64,000 nt of DNA, taken from NCBI GenBank assembly GCA_039889035.1, contig JBDQQY010000020.1, positions 121,665 to 185,664 of the forward strand, given 5' to 3'. The DNA is from Plantactinospora sp039889035 (GTDB taxonomy: Bacteria > Actinomycetota > Actinomycetes > Mycobacteriales > Micromonosporaceae). A program made the translations under genes and the position numbers. The notes under the pieces were generated by a model. That model was not told the DNA's origin. It did not search any database and worked only from the letters and a program-made list of their open reading frames with translations. This document shows positions 30,933 to 40,287 of the stretch, in pieces (position 1 is the stretch's first letter; every line of letters begins with the position of its first letter).

Positions 30933-32567
30933 TCAGAAGACGACACCCACGTCCCGGGCCACGATGTCGTCGAGGCAGCGCTCGGCCAGCGCGGCGACGG
31001 TCAGCGCCGGGTTACAGGCCGCGGTGGAACCGGGGATCAACGAGGCGTCGACGACGTACAGCCCGGGATAGCCGGCGACCCGGCCGAAGCCGTCGCAGGC
31101 CCGGCCGAGCACCGCGCCGCCGAGCGGATGGAAGGTGTACGCCTCCAGCCCGTTCATGTCCAGCAGTCCGTACGGCGCGGCGGCGGCCAGCGACAGCAAC
31201 CCGTCCAGCACGCCGATCCCGGTCGGCGGCGGTGCCGGGCCGGACGACTCGCCCGACCCGGTGACCAACTGCCGCAGGGCGGCCCGGATCGCCTGCTGGG
31301 CCGGCCGATCCCCGTCCGGCGGCCAGATCAGCCGGACGTCGTCGGTCAGCGGCAGGTACTCGAAGCGGCCGACCGGCTCGCAGATCCCGAAGCCCGGCAC
31401 CGGCATCGCATGGGTCTCCACCGGAAACGGCGCCGGGCCGAACTCGATGGTGACCGCGTTCTCCGGGTCGTCCCAGCGCATGACCGCCACACTTGTCGGG
31501 CCGCCCTGGTACGCCCCGGTCGGCTCGGGCACCAACGCCCGCAGGTGGATCCGGGACCCGTTGTTGCCCCAGTGCCGGCCGACCTCCTCGGTCAGTCGCG
31601 GCAGCGCCCCGGTCTCCCGGGCCCGGACCAGCATCCGGGAGGTGCCCATCGACCCGGCGGCCAGCACCAGGGCGTCACCGGTCAACGTCACCCGTGCCAG
31701 CAGGTTGCCGTCGGCGTCGATGTGCCGGGCCCGGACGACGTACCGGCCCTGCCCGTCGGTCGCGATGTCGGTCACCACGTGCAGCGGCCGGACCTCGGCC
31801 AGCCCGCTCGCCTCGGCCCAGGCCAGATAGTTGCGGTCCACCGAGGTACGCGCCCCGCTGTTGATCCCGGTCAGGTACTCGCCGATCGACGCCGACGGCA
31901 CCGCTGCCCCGGTCAGCTCGGCCCGGACCACGGACCAGTCGCACGCCTCGTCGATCCGGCCCGCCGGCAGGCCGGCCCGGCGTGCCTGGTCGAGGAAGAG
32001 CCGGCTGCCGGCGTAGCGCGGGTGCGCCAGGACGTCGTCGGGGATGGTGCCGACCCCGATCCGGGCCCGGACCCGGGGGTAGTAGCGGTCGGCCATCTCC
32101 TGGTAGTCGAGTTCGGCCGGCATCACCCGGTCGAAGACCGGCCCGGCCGGTTGCAGCAGCACCCCGTCGACCAGCGAGAGGCCGCCCACGGCGGCACCGG
32201 TGACCACGTTCGTGCCCTGTCCGACGATCTTCTCGAAGAGTCCGGCGTACGGCCGGTAGACCGCCGGCGGCATGCCGGGATAGACCGGGGACGGGGTGAA
32301 CCACGACGACCGGCGATCCGGGCGCAGGAACGGCGGGAAAGTGTCCCCGGCCGGGGTCACCGGCCACCGCCGGCCGCGTTCCAGCACCACGCTGCGTACG
32401 CCGGCCTCGGCCAGCCGGTACGCGGCGATCGCCCCGCCGTACCCGCTGCCGACCACGATCACCCGGTGCCGCTCCTCGACGGTACGGACGGCGGCCAGTC
32501 CGGTGGCAGCGGCGGCGGCCCCGGCGGTGAGGCCGAGGAACTCCCGGCGGGTGAGGTCGGTGGCCAC
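30933..32567 (-). CDS. Tat-exported GMC oxidoreductase (cholesterol-oxidase-like)
   Basis: A 544-aa flavoprotein. It has a twin-arginine signal (TRREFLGLTAGAAAAATGL), the FAD-binding VIVVGSGYGGAIAAYRLAEAG and the C-terminal GMC active-site block HPLGGAVLG with GLYVVDASLIPGSTAACNPA. The layout resembles secreted cholesterol oxidases (GMC, non-covalent FAD), but the sterol specificity is not proven. It should oxidise an alcohol with O2 outside the cell or in the wall. GTG 32567 follows GGGGGAG. It is monocistronic as far as can be seen. Confidence 0.85.
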   Translation of the reverse strand: MATDLTRREFLGLTAGAAAAATGLAAVRTVEERHRVIVVGSGYGGAIAAYRLAEAGVRSVVLERGRRWPVTPAGDTFPPFLRPDRRSSWFTPSPVYPGMPPAVYRPYAGLFEKIVGQGTNVVTGAAVGGLSLVDGVLLQPAGPVFDRVMPAELDYQEMADRYYPRVRARIGVGTIPDDVLAHPRYAGSRLFLDQARRAGLPAGRIDEACDWSVVRAELTGAAVPSASIGEYLTGINSGARTSVDRNYLAWAEASGLAEVRPLHVVTDIATDGQGRYVVRARHIDADGNLLARVTLTGDALVLAAGSMGTSRMLVRARETGALPRLTEEVGRHWGNNGSRIHLRALVPEPTGAYQGGPTSVAVMRWDDPENAVTIEFGPAPFPVETHAMPVPGFGICEPVGRFEYLPLTDDVRLIWPPDGDRPAQQAIRAALRQLVTGSGESSGPAPPPTGIGVLDGLLSLAAAAPYGLLDMNGLEAYTFHPLGGAVLGRACDGFGRVAGYPGLYVVDASLIPGSTAACNPALTVAALAERCLDDIVARDVGVVF

Positions 32568-32720
32568 GACCGCTCCCCCGTCAGTGCCGGACGCGTGTCG
32601 GAGGCTGGATCACCGTCATGGGCAGAGTGTCACCCCTCGATGGGCTTTCCGCACGCCGACACCCCCACCGCGGGTCACCGTCTCTGCTCCGCCGCGCGCC
32701 TGACCCGCTGGTCCGCCGGT

Positions 32721-34727
32721 CTAGTCCGCTTCCTCCTCCTCTCTGCCGCTCGGGGGGTCCCGCCACCGTTTCGAACTCGGTCCGGTGCGTTCGGCGTCGA
32801 ACGGGTTGTCGGTCGCCTCGTCGGTCTGCTCGAAGCTCGGCCGGCGGACCTCGTCCGGCTCGGGTACCTGCACCGGGCGGGCGCCGGACTGCTCCGGTGG
32901 ATAGTGCGCGACCGCCTCCCGCGCCCGCTCGGCGCCTTCCGCCATCGGTGGCTCCGGCGTCGTACGGCCGCGGTGCAGCTCGTCGCGGATCCGTTGCGGT
33001 GGTTCGGCGGCCCGTTGCGGCAGATCCCGGCCGAGGTCGGCGACGAACGGGCCGTACTTCGCGTCGAAGGCGGGCCGCTCGGACCGGATCAGCGGCATCC
33101 GGTCGAAGTTGCGCAGCGGCGGCGGGCAGGTGGTGGCCCATTCCAGCGAGTTGCCGAACCCCCAGGGGTCGTCGACGTCGACCACCCGGCCGAACCGCCA
33201 CGACTTCCAGACGTTGTAGATGAAGAAGAGGGTGGAGGCGCCGAGCACGAAGCTGCTGATGGTGGAGACGGTGTGCAGGATCGTGAAGCCGTCGGTGGGC
33301 AGGTAGTCGGCGTACCGGCGGGGCATGCCCTCGTTGCCGAGCCAGTGGTGCACCAGGAAGGTGCCGTGGAAGCCCAGGAACATCGTCCAGAAGTGGACGC
33401 GGCCGAGGCGTTCGTCGAGGAGCCGGCCGGTCATCTTCGGGAACCAGAAATAGACTCCGGCGAAGGCGGCGAAGACGATGGTGCCGAAGAGCACGTAGTG
33501 GAAGTGGCCGACGACGAAGTAGGTGTCCGTGGTGTGGAAGTCGGCCGGCGGGCTGGCCAACAGCACTCCGGTGAGCCCGCCGAAGAGGAAGGTGACCAGG
33601 AACCCGACCGAGAAGAGCATCGGCGTCTCGAAGGTCAACTGTCCCTTCCACATCGTGCCTATCCAGTTGAAGAACTTGATCCCGGTCGGTACGGCGATGA
33701 TGAACGTGAACGCGGAGAAGAACGGCAGCAGCACCTGGCCGGTGGCGAACATGTGGTGCGCCCAGACCGTCATCGAGTAGAGGAAGATGACGATGATGGC
33801 GAGGACCATGGTCTTGTAGCCGAACAGCGGCTTGCGGCTGAAGACCGGGATGATCTCGCTGATGATGCCGAAGAACGGCAGCGCCACGATGTAGACCTCG
33901 GGATGGCCGAAATACCAGAACAAATGCTGGTAGAGAATCGGGCCGCCGTGGTCGGCGGCGTAGACGTGCGCGCCGACCACCCGGTCGGCGAGCAGGGCCA
34001 GCAGCGTCGCCGCCAGCAGCGGGAAGACGACCACCGCCATCAGCGCGGTGATCAGCATGGACCAGGTGAACAGCGGCATCCGGAACATCGTCATGCCCGG
34101 TGCCCGCAGGGTCAGGGTGGTGGTGATCAGGTTGACCGAGCCGAGGATGGTGCCGAGTCCGGAGATCACCAGACCGACCACCCAGAGGTTACCGCCGACC
34201 CCCGGGCTGTGTTCGTAGCGGCTCAGCGTCGGGTACGCCGTCCAGCCGAAGTCGGGTCCCCCGTTGGGCACGAGGAAGGCGCCGAGCACCATCAGGCCGC
34301 CGAACAGGTACAGCCAGTACGCCAGCGCGTTGAGCCGGGGGAACGACACGTCCGGGGCGCCGATCTGCAACGGCACCAGGAAGTTGCCGAACGCGAACGC
34401 CAGCGGGGTGGCGAAGAGCAGCATCATGATGGTGCCGTGCGAGGTGAAGAGCTGGTTGTACTGCTCCGGCGAGAGGAACTGCATTCCCGGACGCGCCAGC
34501 TCGGCCCGCATCAGCAACGCCTCGACCCCCGCTGCCAGGAAGAACCCGAACGACGTCGTCAGATAGAGCAGCCCGATCTGTTTGGCGTCGGTGGTGGTCA
34601 GCAGGCGGATGAGTTGACTGCCCTTGACCGCCTCCCGGACCGGCCCGGGATATCCGCCCGAGCGGGCGGGGGCCAGGATCAGCCGCCCGGGGTCGTGTCC
34701 GGGTTCGGTGGTTACCCGTTTCCGCAT
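32721..34727 (-). CDS. ctaD: cytochrome c oxidase subunit I (orphan copy)
   Basis: A 668-aa haem-copper oxidase subunit. Ligands are present: H97 (TSHGTIMMLLFATP), H275 with E277 and Y279 (YFGHPEVYIVAL), H324/H325 (WAHHMFATG), and H408/H410 (VGHFHYVLFG). It reduces O2 to water while pumping protons. No ctaC, ctaE, ctaF or haem-synthesis gene is adjacent, so it must borrow partners from elsewhere. About 90 extra charged residues follow the usual C-terminus, ending in a run of acidic residues (SGREEEEAD). It may be an alternative subunit I used under certain oxygen or stress conditions. The start is ATG 34727; the ribosome site is weak. Confidence 0.93.
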   Translation of the reverse strand: MRKRVTTEPGHDPGRLILAPARSGGYPGPVREAVKGSQLIRLLTTTDAKQIGLLYLTTSFGFFLAAGVEALLMRAELARPGMQFLSPEQYNQLFTSHGTIMMLLFATPLAFAFGNFLVPLQIGAPDVSFPRLNALAYWLYLFGGLMVLGAFLVPNGGPDFGWTAYPTLSRYEHSPGVGGNLWVVGLVISGLGTILGSVNLITTTLTLRAPGMTMFRMPLFTWSMLITALMAVVVFPLLAATLLALLADRVVGAHVYAADHGGPILYQHLFWYFGHPEVYIVALPFFGIISEIIPVFSRKPLFGYKTMVLAIIVIFLYSMTVWAHHMFATGQVLLPFFSAFTFIIAVPTGIKFFNWIGTMWKGQLTFETPMLFSVGFLVTFLFGGLTGVLLASPPADFHTTDTYFVVGHFHYVLFGTIVFAAFAGVYFWFPKMTGRLLDERLGRVHFWTMFLGFHGTFLVHHWLGNEGMPRRYADYLPTDGFTILHTVSTISSFVLGASTLFFIYNVWKSWRFGRVVDVDDPWGFGNSLEWATTCPPPLRNFDRMPLIRSERPAFDAKYGPFVADLGRDLPQRAAEPPQRIRDELHRGRTTPEPPMAEGAERAREAVAHYPPEQSGARPVQVPEPDEVRRPSFEQTDEATDNPFDAERTGPSSKRWRDPPSGREEEEAD

Positions 34728-34824
34728 CGCGGCTCATCCCATCGACGAACGGACTGGCAGGGCGAGGGGTGGCAGCGGAGCCGGGGGCCGGCGGACCGAG
34801 TTGCCGGCGGGCCGCCCCGGCAGC

Positions 34825-36000
34825 TCAGCCGGCGGGTACGAAGACGGCCCGCACACAACCGTCGAGCTTCTGCTTGAACATGTCGTAGCCGCGCGGCGCC
34901 TCGTCCAACGGCATGGTGTGCGTCGCGAGGTGCTCGGTGACCAGCTCGCCTCGGGCCATCCGCTCCAGCAGCATCGGGATGTACCGCTGCCCGTGCTGCT
35001 GGGCGCCGCGCAGGGTCAGCCCCTTGTTCATCAGCGCGCCGAGCGGGAACTTGTCCACCATGCCGGCGAAGACGCCGAGTACGAAGACGCTGCCACCCTT
35101 GCGGCAGTTGTAGATCGCCTCCCGGGCCGCCACCGGACGGTCGGTCTCGATCCGCAACTGTTGCTTCACCTGGTCGTACCAGAGCTGCGGGCCGCCGCTG
35201 TGCGACTCCATCCCGACCGCCTCGATGCAGACGTCCGGGCCCCGGCCGCCGCTGCGTTCCAGCAGCTCGCCGCCGATGTCCTGCCGCTCGTAGTTCAGCG
35301 TCTCCACCCCGAGGTGCCGCTCGGCCATCTCCAGCCGGTCGTCCAGCCGGTCGATCACGATCACCCGGTCGGCGCCGAGCAGCACGGAGGCGCGGGCCGC
35401 CATCTGCCCGACCGCCCCGGCGCCCCAGATCGCCACCACGTCGCCCGGTCGTACGCCACCGAGGTCGGCGCCCATCCAGCCGGTCGGGGCGGAGTCGGAG
35501 GCGAAGACGGCCCGCTCGTCGCTCACCCCCTCCGGTACGGCGAAGGCGCCCTGGTCGGCGTAGGGCACCCGGATGTACTCCGCGTGGCTGCCGGCGAAGC
35601 CGCCCAGCGCGTGCGAGTACCCGTAGCAGCCGCCGGGCGCGAACCCCCAGACGTTTTCGGTGATCACCGGGTTGGTGTTCCCGTTGTCGCAGAGCGAGTA
35701 CTGCTGCTGCTGGCAGTACCAGCACTTGCCGCAGGAGACGAACGAGCAGACCACCACCCGGTCCCCGACCCGGTGCTTGCGCACCTGCGGACCGACCTCG
35801 ACGATCTCGCCGAGGAACTCGTGCCCGATCACGTCGCCGCGCTCCATGAACGGCACGTACCCGCCGAGCAGGTGCAGGTCCGACCCGCAGGTCACGGTCT
35901 GGCGCACCCGTACGATGGCGTCCTGGTCGTTGCGGATCTGCGGATCCGGCACCTGCCGTACGGCGAGTTCGTTGGCCCCTTCCCACACCAGCGCCTTCAC
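34825..36000 (-). CDS. zinc-dependent alcohol dehydrogenase (formaldehyde-dehydrogenase-like MDR)
   Basis: A 391-aa medium-chain dehydrogenase. Catalytic zinc ligands are C38 (TVTCGSDLH) and H60-E61 (GHEFLG). The structural-zinc loop is C90, C93, C96, C104 (SCGKCWYCQQQQYSLC). The Rossmann motif is AIWGAGAVGQMAARAS. The length and insert match the glutathione-independent formaldehyde dehydrogenase/threonine-dehydrogenase-like branch. It starts 4 bp inside the preceding gene (ATGA), forming an operon with the 36485 gene. Confidence 0.88.
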   Translation of the reverse strand: MKALVWEGANELAVRQVPDPQIRNDQDAIVRVRQTVTCGSDLHLLGGYVPFMERGDVIGHEFLGEIVEVGPQVRKHRVGDRVVVCSFVSCGKCWYCQQQQYSLCDNGNTNPVITENVWGFAPGGCYGYSHALGGFAGSHAEYIRVPYADQGAFAVPEGVSDERAVFASDSAPTGWMGADLGGVRPGDVVAIWGAGAVGQMAARASVLLGADRVIVIDRLDDRLEMAERHLGVETLNYERQDIGGELLERSGGRGPDVCIEAVGMESHSGGPQLWYDQVKQQLRIETDRPVAAREAIYNCRKGGSVFVLGVFAGMVDKFPLGALMNKGLTLRGAQQHGQRYIPMLLERMARGELVTEHLATHTMPLDEAPRGYDMFKQKLDGCVRAVFVPAG

Positions 36001-36485
36001 AGCCGGCCCTCCCGGCGCCCGTCCCGGGTGGTTAGCTGGAGTGGCCTGTTCAACGGGGTCGACTCGGTGGTCGGCGGATAGTCGGGGTGCAGCACCTCGC
36101 TGGTCTCGATGAGCTGCTTCGCCTCCCGCAGCGCGGCCCGGATCGCCTGCTCGGGATCCCGGCCCATCACTCGGCGGACCACCCTGGCGGCGGGGAGCCG
36201 GGCGCCGTCCCTGAGCCGTACCGCGATCTCGGTGCCCCGGTTGCCGGCCGCCGGCCGGATTTGGATCTCGACCGCGTCACCGAGGCCGGTCAACGGCTCC
36301 GGCAGTTGGCCGTCCACCCCGATCTTGTCCGCCGGGCGGTTCACCGTGGTGACGTGCCAGCGCGGTTTGCGGCGGCCGGCGAGGCGCTGCGGCCACTGCC
36401 CGTCGCCGTGCGCCGATCTGCCGAGCAGCCGCCGGACGACCAACCCTCCGGCGACCATTGCCGCCCCTCCGACCAGCCACCTCAT
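35997..36485 (-). CDS. hypothetical protein coupled to the alcohol dehydrogenase
   Basis: A 162-aa protein with an N-terminal membrane-like segment (LVGGAAMVAGGLVVRRLLG) and a soluble domain (RKPRWHVTTVNRPADKIGVD, then AVEIQIRPAAGNRGTEIAVR and GRDPEQAIRAALREAKQLIE). The pattern, a strand-rich start closed by a long helix, resembles cyclase/dehydrase-type (SRPBCC) proteins seen beside such dehydrogenases, but I cannot confirm the family. Its stop overlaps the dehydrogenase start by 4 bp. Confidence 0.72.
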   Translation of the reverse strand: MRWLVGGAAMVAGGLVVRRLLGRSAHGDGQWPQRLAGRRKPRWHVTTVNRPADKIGVDGQLPEPLTGLGDAVEIQIRPAAGNRGTEIAVRLRDGARLPAARVVRRVMGRDPEQAIRAALREAKQLIETSEVLHPDYPPTTESTPLNRPLQLTTRDGRREGRL

Positions 36486-36667
36486 CTGTCGGCCCCCGTC
36501 GACGTCGAATGCGGACGTGGGGCGACCGCGACCAACCAGCGAGCCCCACCGCGCAAACCCTCTCACAACGGACGCATGATGCCAGGGGGAATCCTGATAC
36601 TTCGCCCGACTCGACCACGCCCCGGCACGGGTCCGGGTACCCGCGTGTGTGTCGAACCGGGGCGGCG

Positions 36668-37252
36668 CTAACGGGTACCTTCCGGGGCTGCCGCCCGCTG
36701 CCGCTGCCAGTCCGCCCGGTCCAGCGCGTACTCGACGTCGCCGTGCTCGTCGCCGGGGATCGGGTCCGGCCAGTCCGCGTGGAACACCCGGACCAGCCGC
36801 AGGCCGGACTTCTCCATCACCCGCCGCGACGCGGTGTGCACGACCATGGTCTCGGCCAGCACCCGCCGTGCGCCCTGCTCGGCGAAAGCCTTGTCGATCA
36901 GCGCCCGGCTGCCCTCCGTGGCGTACCCCCTGCCCCAGGCGGAACGGCGGAGCCGGTAGCCCAACTCGGGCTCGTCCGCCGGATGCCCCTCACCCGGCCG
37001 GAGGTGGAACCACCCGAGGAACTCCCCGGACGCCCGCTCCTCGACGGCCCAGAACCCGAGCCCCGGCGACTCACGGTAGTAGCGCAGCCATCGTGGTAGG
37101 ACCACCTGCTCGACGTACTCCCGGGGCGTCGGCCGACCACCGTTGATGAAGTACATGACCTCGGGGTCGGCGTCGAGTGCGACGAGATTGTCGACGTCCG
37201 CCCCGGTGAACTCCCGGAGCACCAGACGCGGGGTCGTGAGATAGACGGCCAT
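36668..37252 (-). CDS. GNAT N-acetyltransferase (RimJ/RimL type)
   Basis: A 194-aa acetyltransferase. The N-terminus TPRLVLREFTGADVDNLVAL and the CoA loop RRSAWGRGYATEGSRALIDK, followed by RRVLAETMVVHTASRRVMEK, are characteristic of the RimJ/RimL subgroup that acetylates protein N-termini or small amines. Substrate unknown. ATG 37252 has no ribosome site; a CATAGT at -12 to -7 may be a weak leaderless promoter. Confidence 0.85.
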   Translation of the reverse strand: MAVYLTTPRLVLREFTGADVDNLVALDADPEVMYFINGGRPTPREYVEQVVLPRWLRYYRESPGLGFWAVEERASGEFLGWFHLRPGEGHPADEPELGYRLRRSAWGRGYATEGSRALIDKAFAEQGARRVLAETMVVHTASRRVMEKSGLRLVRVFHADWPDPIPGDEHGDVEYALDRADWQRQRAAAPEGTR

Positions 37253-37278
37253 CGGTTCACTATGCCGTGCCCGGGCAG

Positions 37279-38178
37279 CTATCCCAAGGTGTCGAAGTCG
37301 GCGATGACCTCGTCGATCGTGTGTCGAGCCTCGGCCGCGTACCCGGGTGCCCGGTCCTGGTAATAGGGCAGCGCGATGAGCGCGATCGACAGTGCCCGGC
37401 CCCGGGCCCGCCGCCAGGTGGCGTCGTCGGCGTCGACCGCGGCCCGGAACGTGCCCCGGGCGTCGGACGGCAGCAGGTTCCAGGCGACGATCAGGTCGCA
37501 GGCCGGGTCGCCGACGCCCACGGTGGCGAAGTCGATGACCGCGCTGAGCCGCCCGTGCACGGTGAGCAGGTTGCCGGGCATCAGGTCGGCGTGCACCCAG
37601 GTGGCCGGGCCGGCCCACGGCGGGGCGTGCAGGGCGTCGTCCCAGGCGGCGGTGGCCGCGTCGGTGTCGAGGGTCCCGCGCAACTCGGCGATCGCGTTCC
37701 GGGTGTGCACGTCCAGGTCCGCCAACGGCCCGCCCCGGTAGGCCGCCGGACCGTCCGGCAGCCCGACGGACCGGAGGGCGCGGACGAATCCGGCCAGCTC
37801 GGTGGCGAGGTCGTCCGCCGCGCCGAGCTGGCCGGGGACCGGGTTGGTGCCGGGAAGCCAGCGCAGCACCGACCAGTTCCACGGGTACCCCTCGGCGGGT
37901 TTCCCCACCGCCACCGGAGCCGGCACCGCGACCGGCAGGTACGGCGCCAGCCGCCGTAACCAGCGGTGCTCCTCGGCCTCCTCGCCCGCCGCCCACGGCA
38001 CCCGGCACAGCCGCACCAGCAGTTCCGGGCCGAGCCGGAACAGCGCGTTCACGGTGCCGGAGGCGGCCATCGGACGCACCGGTTGGTCCGCCCACTCGGG
38101 GAACTGCCCGGCGACCAGCCGGGCGACCAGTTCCGCCGAGATGTCGATCTCATCCTCGTGCATCTTCGGAACGGGCAA
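37279..38178 (-). CDS. aminoglycoside phosphotransferase-family protein
   Basis: A 299-aa kinase-fold protein of the APH family. The catalytic loop is TWVHADLMPGNLL and the metal-binding Asp is in VIDFATVGVGDPACDL. The N-terminal segment PVPKMHEDEIDISAELVARL is typical of an actinobacterial APH subgroup that is usually chromosomal and not proven to give drug resistance. The start is read as TTG 38178 because AGGAGA lies 7 nt upstream and the family N-terminus begins there. It is divergent from the LLM gene. Confidence 0.85.
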   Translation of the reverse strand: MPVPKMHEDEIDISAELVARLVAGQFPEWADQPVRPMAASGTVNALFRLGPELLVRLCRVPWAAGEEAEEHRWLRRLAPYLPVAVPAPVAVGKPAEGYPWNWSVLRWLPGTNPVPGQLGAADDLATELAGFVRALRSVGLPDGPAAYRGGPLADLDVHTRNAIAELRGTLDTDAATAAWDDALHAPPWAGPATWVHADLMPGNLLTVHGRLSAVIDFATVGVGDPACDLIVAWNLLPSDARGTFRAAVDADDATWRRARGRALSIALIALPYYQDRAPGYAAEARHTIDEVIADFDTLG

Positions 38179-38307
38179 GACAGCTCTCCTGATCAAGGGG
38201 CAGACTTGCGGCAGCATCGCCGATGGGCGGGGGCCGGGGCAACCGGGTTAGGTCGTTCCGGCCGGCATGCCGACGCCCCGGATCGCCCGCGCGGGACAGG
38301 AGGACCC

Positions 38308-39339
38308 TTGCCGCCGACCTCGAAGCCCCTGCGCAAGCTGGGATTCCTCACCATCGGGCTGTTCGACGCCGCCGACCCGCGCCGGGGCCACGAGACGACC
38401 CTGGAGATCATCGCGCTCGGCGAGCGGCTGGGCTTCGACAGCGCCTGGGTGCGGCACCGCCACCTCCAGTACGGGATCTCGTCCCCGGTCGCCGTCCTGG
38501 CGGCGGCCTCACAGCGGACCAGCCGCATCGAGCTGGGCACCGCCGTCATCCCGCTCGGCTGGGAGAACCCGCTGCGCCTGGCCGAGGATCTGGCGACGGT
38601 CGACATCCTCTCCGGTGGCCGGCTCAACCCGGGCGTCAGCGTCGGCCCGCCGATGCACTACGACCGGGTCAGGCAGGCGCTCTATCCGGAGACCGCCGAT
38701 GTCGAGGACTTCAGCTACCAGCGGGTACGCCGGCTGCTCGACGCCGTCCGGGGCGAACCGGTCACCGACTTCGGCGGGGTCGAGGGCTTCGAGGTCTACT
38801 CCGACCGGGTCCAGCCGCACGCCGAGGGGCTGGGCCGGCGCATGTGGTACGGCGGCGGGAGCCTGCGCTCCGCACGGTGGGCCGGCGAGCACGGGATGAA
38901 TTTCCTGACCAGCAGCGTGGTGAAGGCGGAGGAGTCCGAGGACTTCGCCGAGATCCAGCTCTCGCACATCCGTACCTTCCGGGCCCACCACCCGGACGGC
39001 GACCGGGCCCGGGTCTCCCAGGGGCTGGTCGTGATCCCGACCGACAGCGCGTCGCCGGAGCAACGCGCGAAATATCAGGAGTACGCCCGCACTCGCACGC
39101 CCCGCACCGCCACGCCACAGGGGCCGGCCCGGATGATGTTCGCGCCCGACCTCGTCGGCAGCTCCGCCGAGATCGCCGAGCGACTGCACGCGCACCCCGC
39201 CTTCCAGGAGGTCGACGAGGTCGCCTTCGCGCTGCCGTTCACCTTCGGGCACGACGACTACGTGCAGATCCTCACCGACATGGCGACCCGGCTCGGCCCG
39301 GCCCTCGGCTGGCGCCCGACGACGCCGGAGGAAAAGTGA
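38308..39339 (+). CDS. LLM-class flavin-dependent oxidoreductase
   Basis: A 343-aa luciferase-like monooxygenase. Characteristic parts are LGFLTIGLFDAADPRRGHET, DSAWVRHRHLQYGISSPVAV, ELGTAVIPLGWENPLRLAED and LSGGRLNPGVSVG. It uses reduced FMN and O2 to oxidise a small substrate or reduces an F420/FMN-linked substrate. The start is TTG 38308, 4-5 nt after AGGAGG. The stop overlaps the next gene by 4 bp (GTGA), so the two proteins are probably made together. Confidence 0.87.
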   Translation: MPPTSKPLRKLGFLTIGLFDAADPRRGHETTLEIIALGERLGFDSAWVRHRHLQYGISSPVAVLAAASQRTSRIELGTAVIPLGWENPLRLAEDLATVDILSGGRLNPGVSVGPPMHYDRVRQALYPETADVEDFSYQRVRRLLDAVRGEPVTDFGGVEGFEVYSDRVQPHAEGLGRRMWYGGGSLRSARWAGEHGMNFLTSSVVKAEESEDFAEIQLSHIRTFRAHHPDGDRARVSQGLVVIPTDSASPEQRAKYQEYARTRTPRTATPQGPARMMFAPDLVGSSAEIAERLHAHPAFQEVDEVAFALPFTFGHDDYVQILTDMATRLGPALGWRPTTPEEK

Positions 39340-40190
39340 CCGGCGACAGCACGGAAGCCCGACCCGGCCTGGCCCCCGGAACCCGCTCGCCGGTCGGCAC
39401 CATGTTCGCGGCGCTCTACGGCGAGCTGACGCCGCATCCCTGGCGGGACCCGGACAGCGCCCCGGACGCGTACGCGCTGTTCCACGAACGGTCGCTCGCG
39501 ATGGGGTGGCTGGACGACGTCGGCGGGGTCGTCCGGGTCACCGACCGGGGCGTCGAGGAACGGAGAACCGGGGCACCGGGCCTGTGGGGCATGAACGACG
39601 CCGGGCAGCACCACCCGCTCGCCGCTCCCGACGCCTCCCTGGTCACCTGGTTCCAGGTGGGGGTCGAGCCGCTGCCCGCCGACCGCCCGCTGCCGGTGCA
39701 GCCGTTCCTGCGCTGCGCCGGTGACGTGACGGCCCGGATCGGCGCGCTCGACCTGCGGGCGGTGCAGGTGTTGCTGCCGGTGCAGGGCCTCGACCCCGCG
39801 TCGTCGCCTCCGGAGTACGCCGGGATGCCGTCGCTGCGCACCGCCGGCTGGTTCGGCGCCGGTGCCCCGGGCTCGCGTACGCCGGTCCGGGTCACCCTGG
39901 ACAGCGGCCAGGCACCGACCATCGCCTCGGCGGCGCCGCTGATCCGGGAGCGGATGGGCCGGCTGGACCAGGACGTCTTCGAGTGCCGGTCGTACTCCCT
40001 GGCTGATCAGGAGCCGCCGCCGTTCGACGACGGTTTCTGGAACGGCCCGGCCCGGCACCGGGCGACCTTGCACGGGACGCTCGCCGGGTGTTCGCTCGAC
40101 GCGCTCGGCTGGCTGGGCGGCTTCCTCGCCGACCTGGCCGCCGGGCAGGGGATCGGCACCCCGCTGCTGTTCACCGCCATCCGGGCGTAG
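39336..40190 (+). CDS. hypothetical partner of the LLM oxidoreductase
   Basis: A 284-aa soluble protein I do not recognise. It starts at GTG 39336 inside the LLM stop, with GGAGGAAAA upstream. Visible blocks include FAALYGELTPHPWRDPDSAP, GLWGMNDAGQHHPLAAPD and GCSLDALGWLGGFLADLAAG. It has no cofactor motif or membrane segment. Tight coupling suggests an accessory or substrate-linked role with the LLM enzyme. Confidence 0.75.
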   Translation: MTGDSTEARPGLAPGTRSPVGTMFAALYGELTPHPWRDPDSAPDAYALFHERSLAMGWLDDVGGVVRVTDRGVEERRTGAPGLWGMNDAGQHHPLAAPDASLVTWFQVGVEPLPADRPLPVQPFLRCAGDVTARIGALDLRAVQVLLPVQGLDPASSPPEYAGMPSLRTAGWFGAGAPGSRTPVRVTLDSGQAPTIASAAPLIRERMGRLDQDVFECRSYSLADQEPPPFDDGFWNGPARHRATLHGTLAGCSLDALGWLGGFLADLAAGQGIGTPLLFTAIRA

Positions 40191-40287
40191 CCGGGCGCTC
40201 GCGGATCCGGGCGGTCCCGACCGGCGTGTCCGTGCTGGGTCGAGGGACCCTGCGGCCGAACCCGATTCTCCCTGGCCACCGCCTCGG

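Noticed and set aside
31128..34877. A 1249-codon plus-strand frame opposite the GMC oxidase and ctaD
   Set aside because: It is antisense to two genes with complete catalytic motifs and its translation is compositionally abnormal.
30933..36485. A sterol or formaldehyde catabolic operon joining the GMC oxidase, ctaD and alcohol dehydrogenase
   Set aside because: The genes have gaps of about 100-150 bp, no shared pathway partners and individual starts; only the dehydrogenase and the 36485 gene are truly coupled.
37279..38178. Calling the APH-family protein an antibiotic-resistance gene
   Set aside because: The kinase-fold motifs are family-wide and the context has no resistance or biosynthesis genes.
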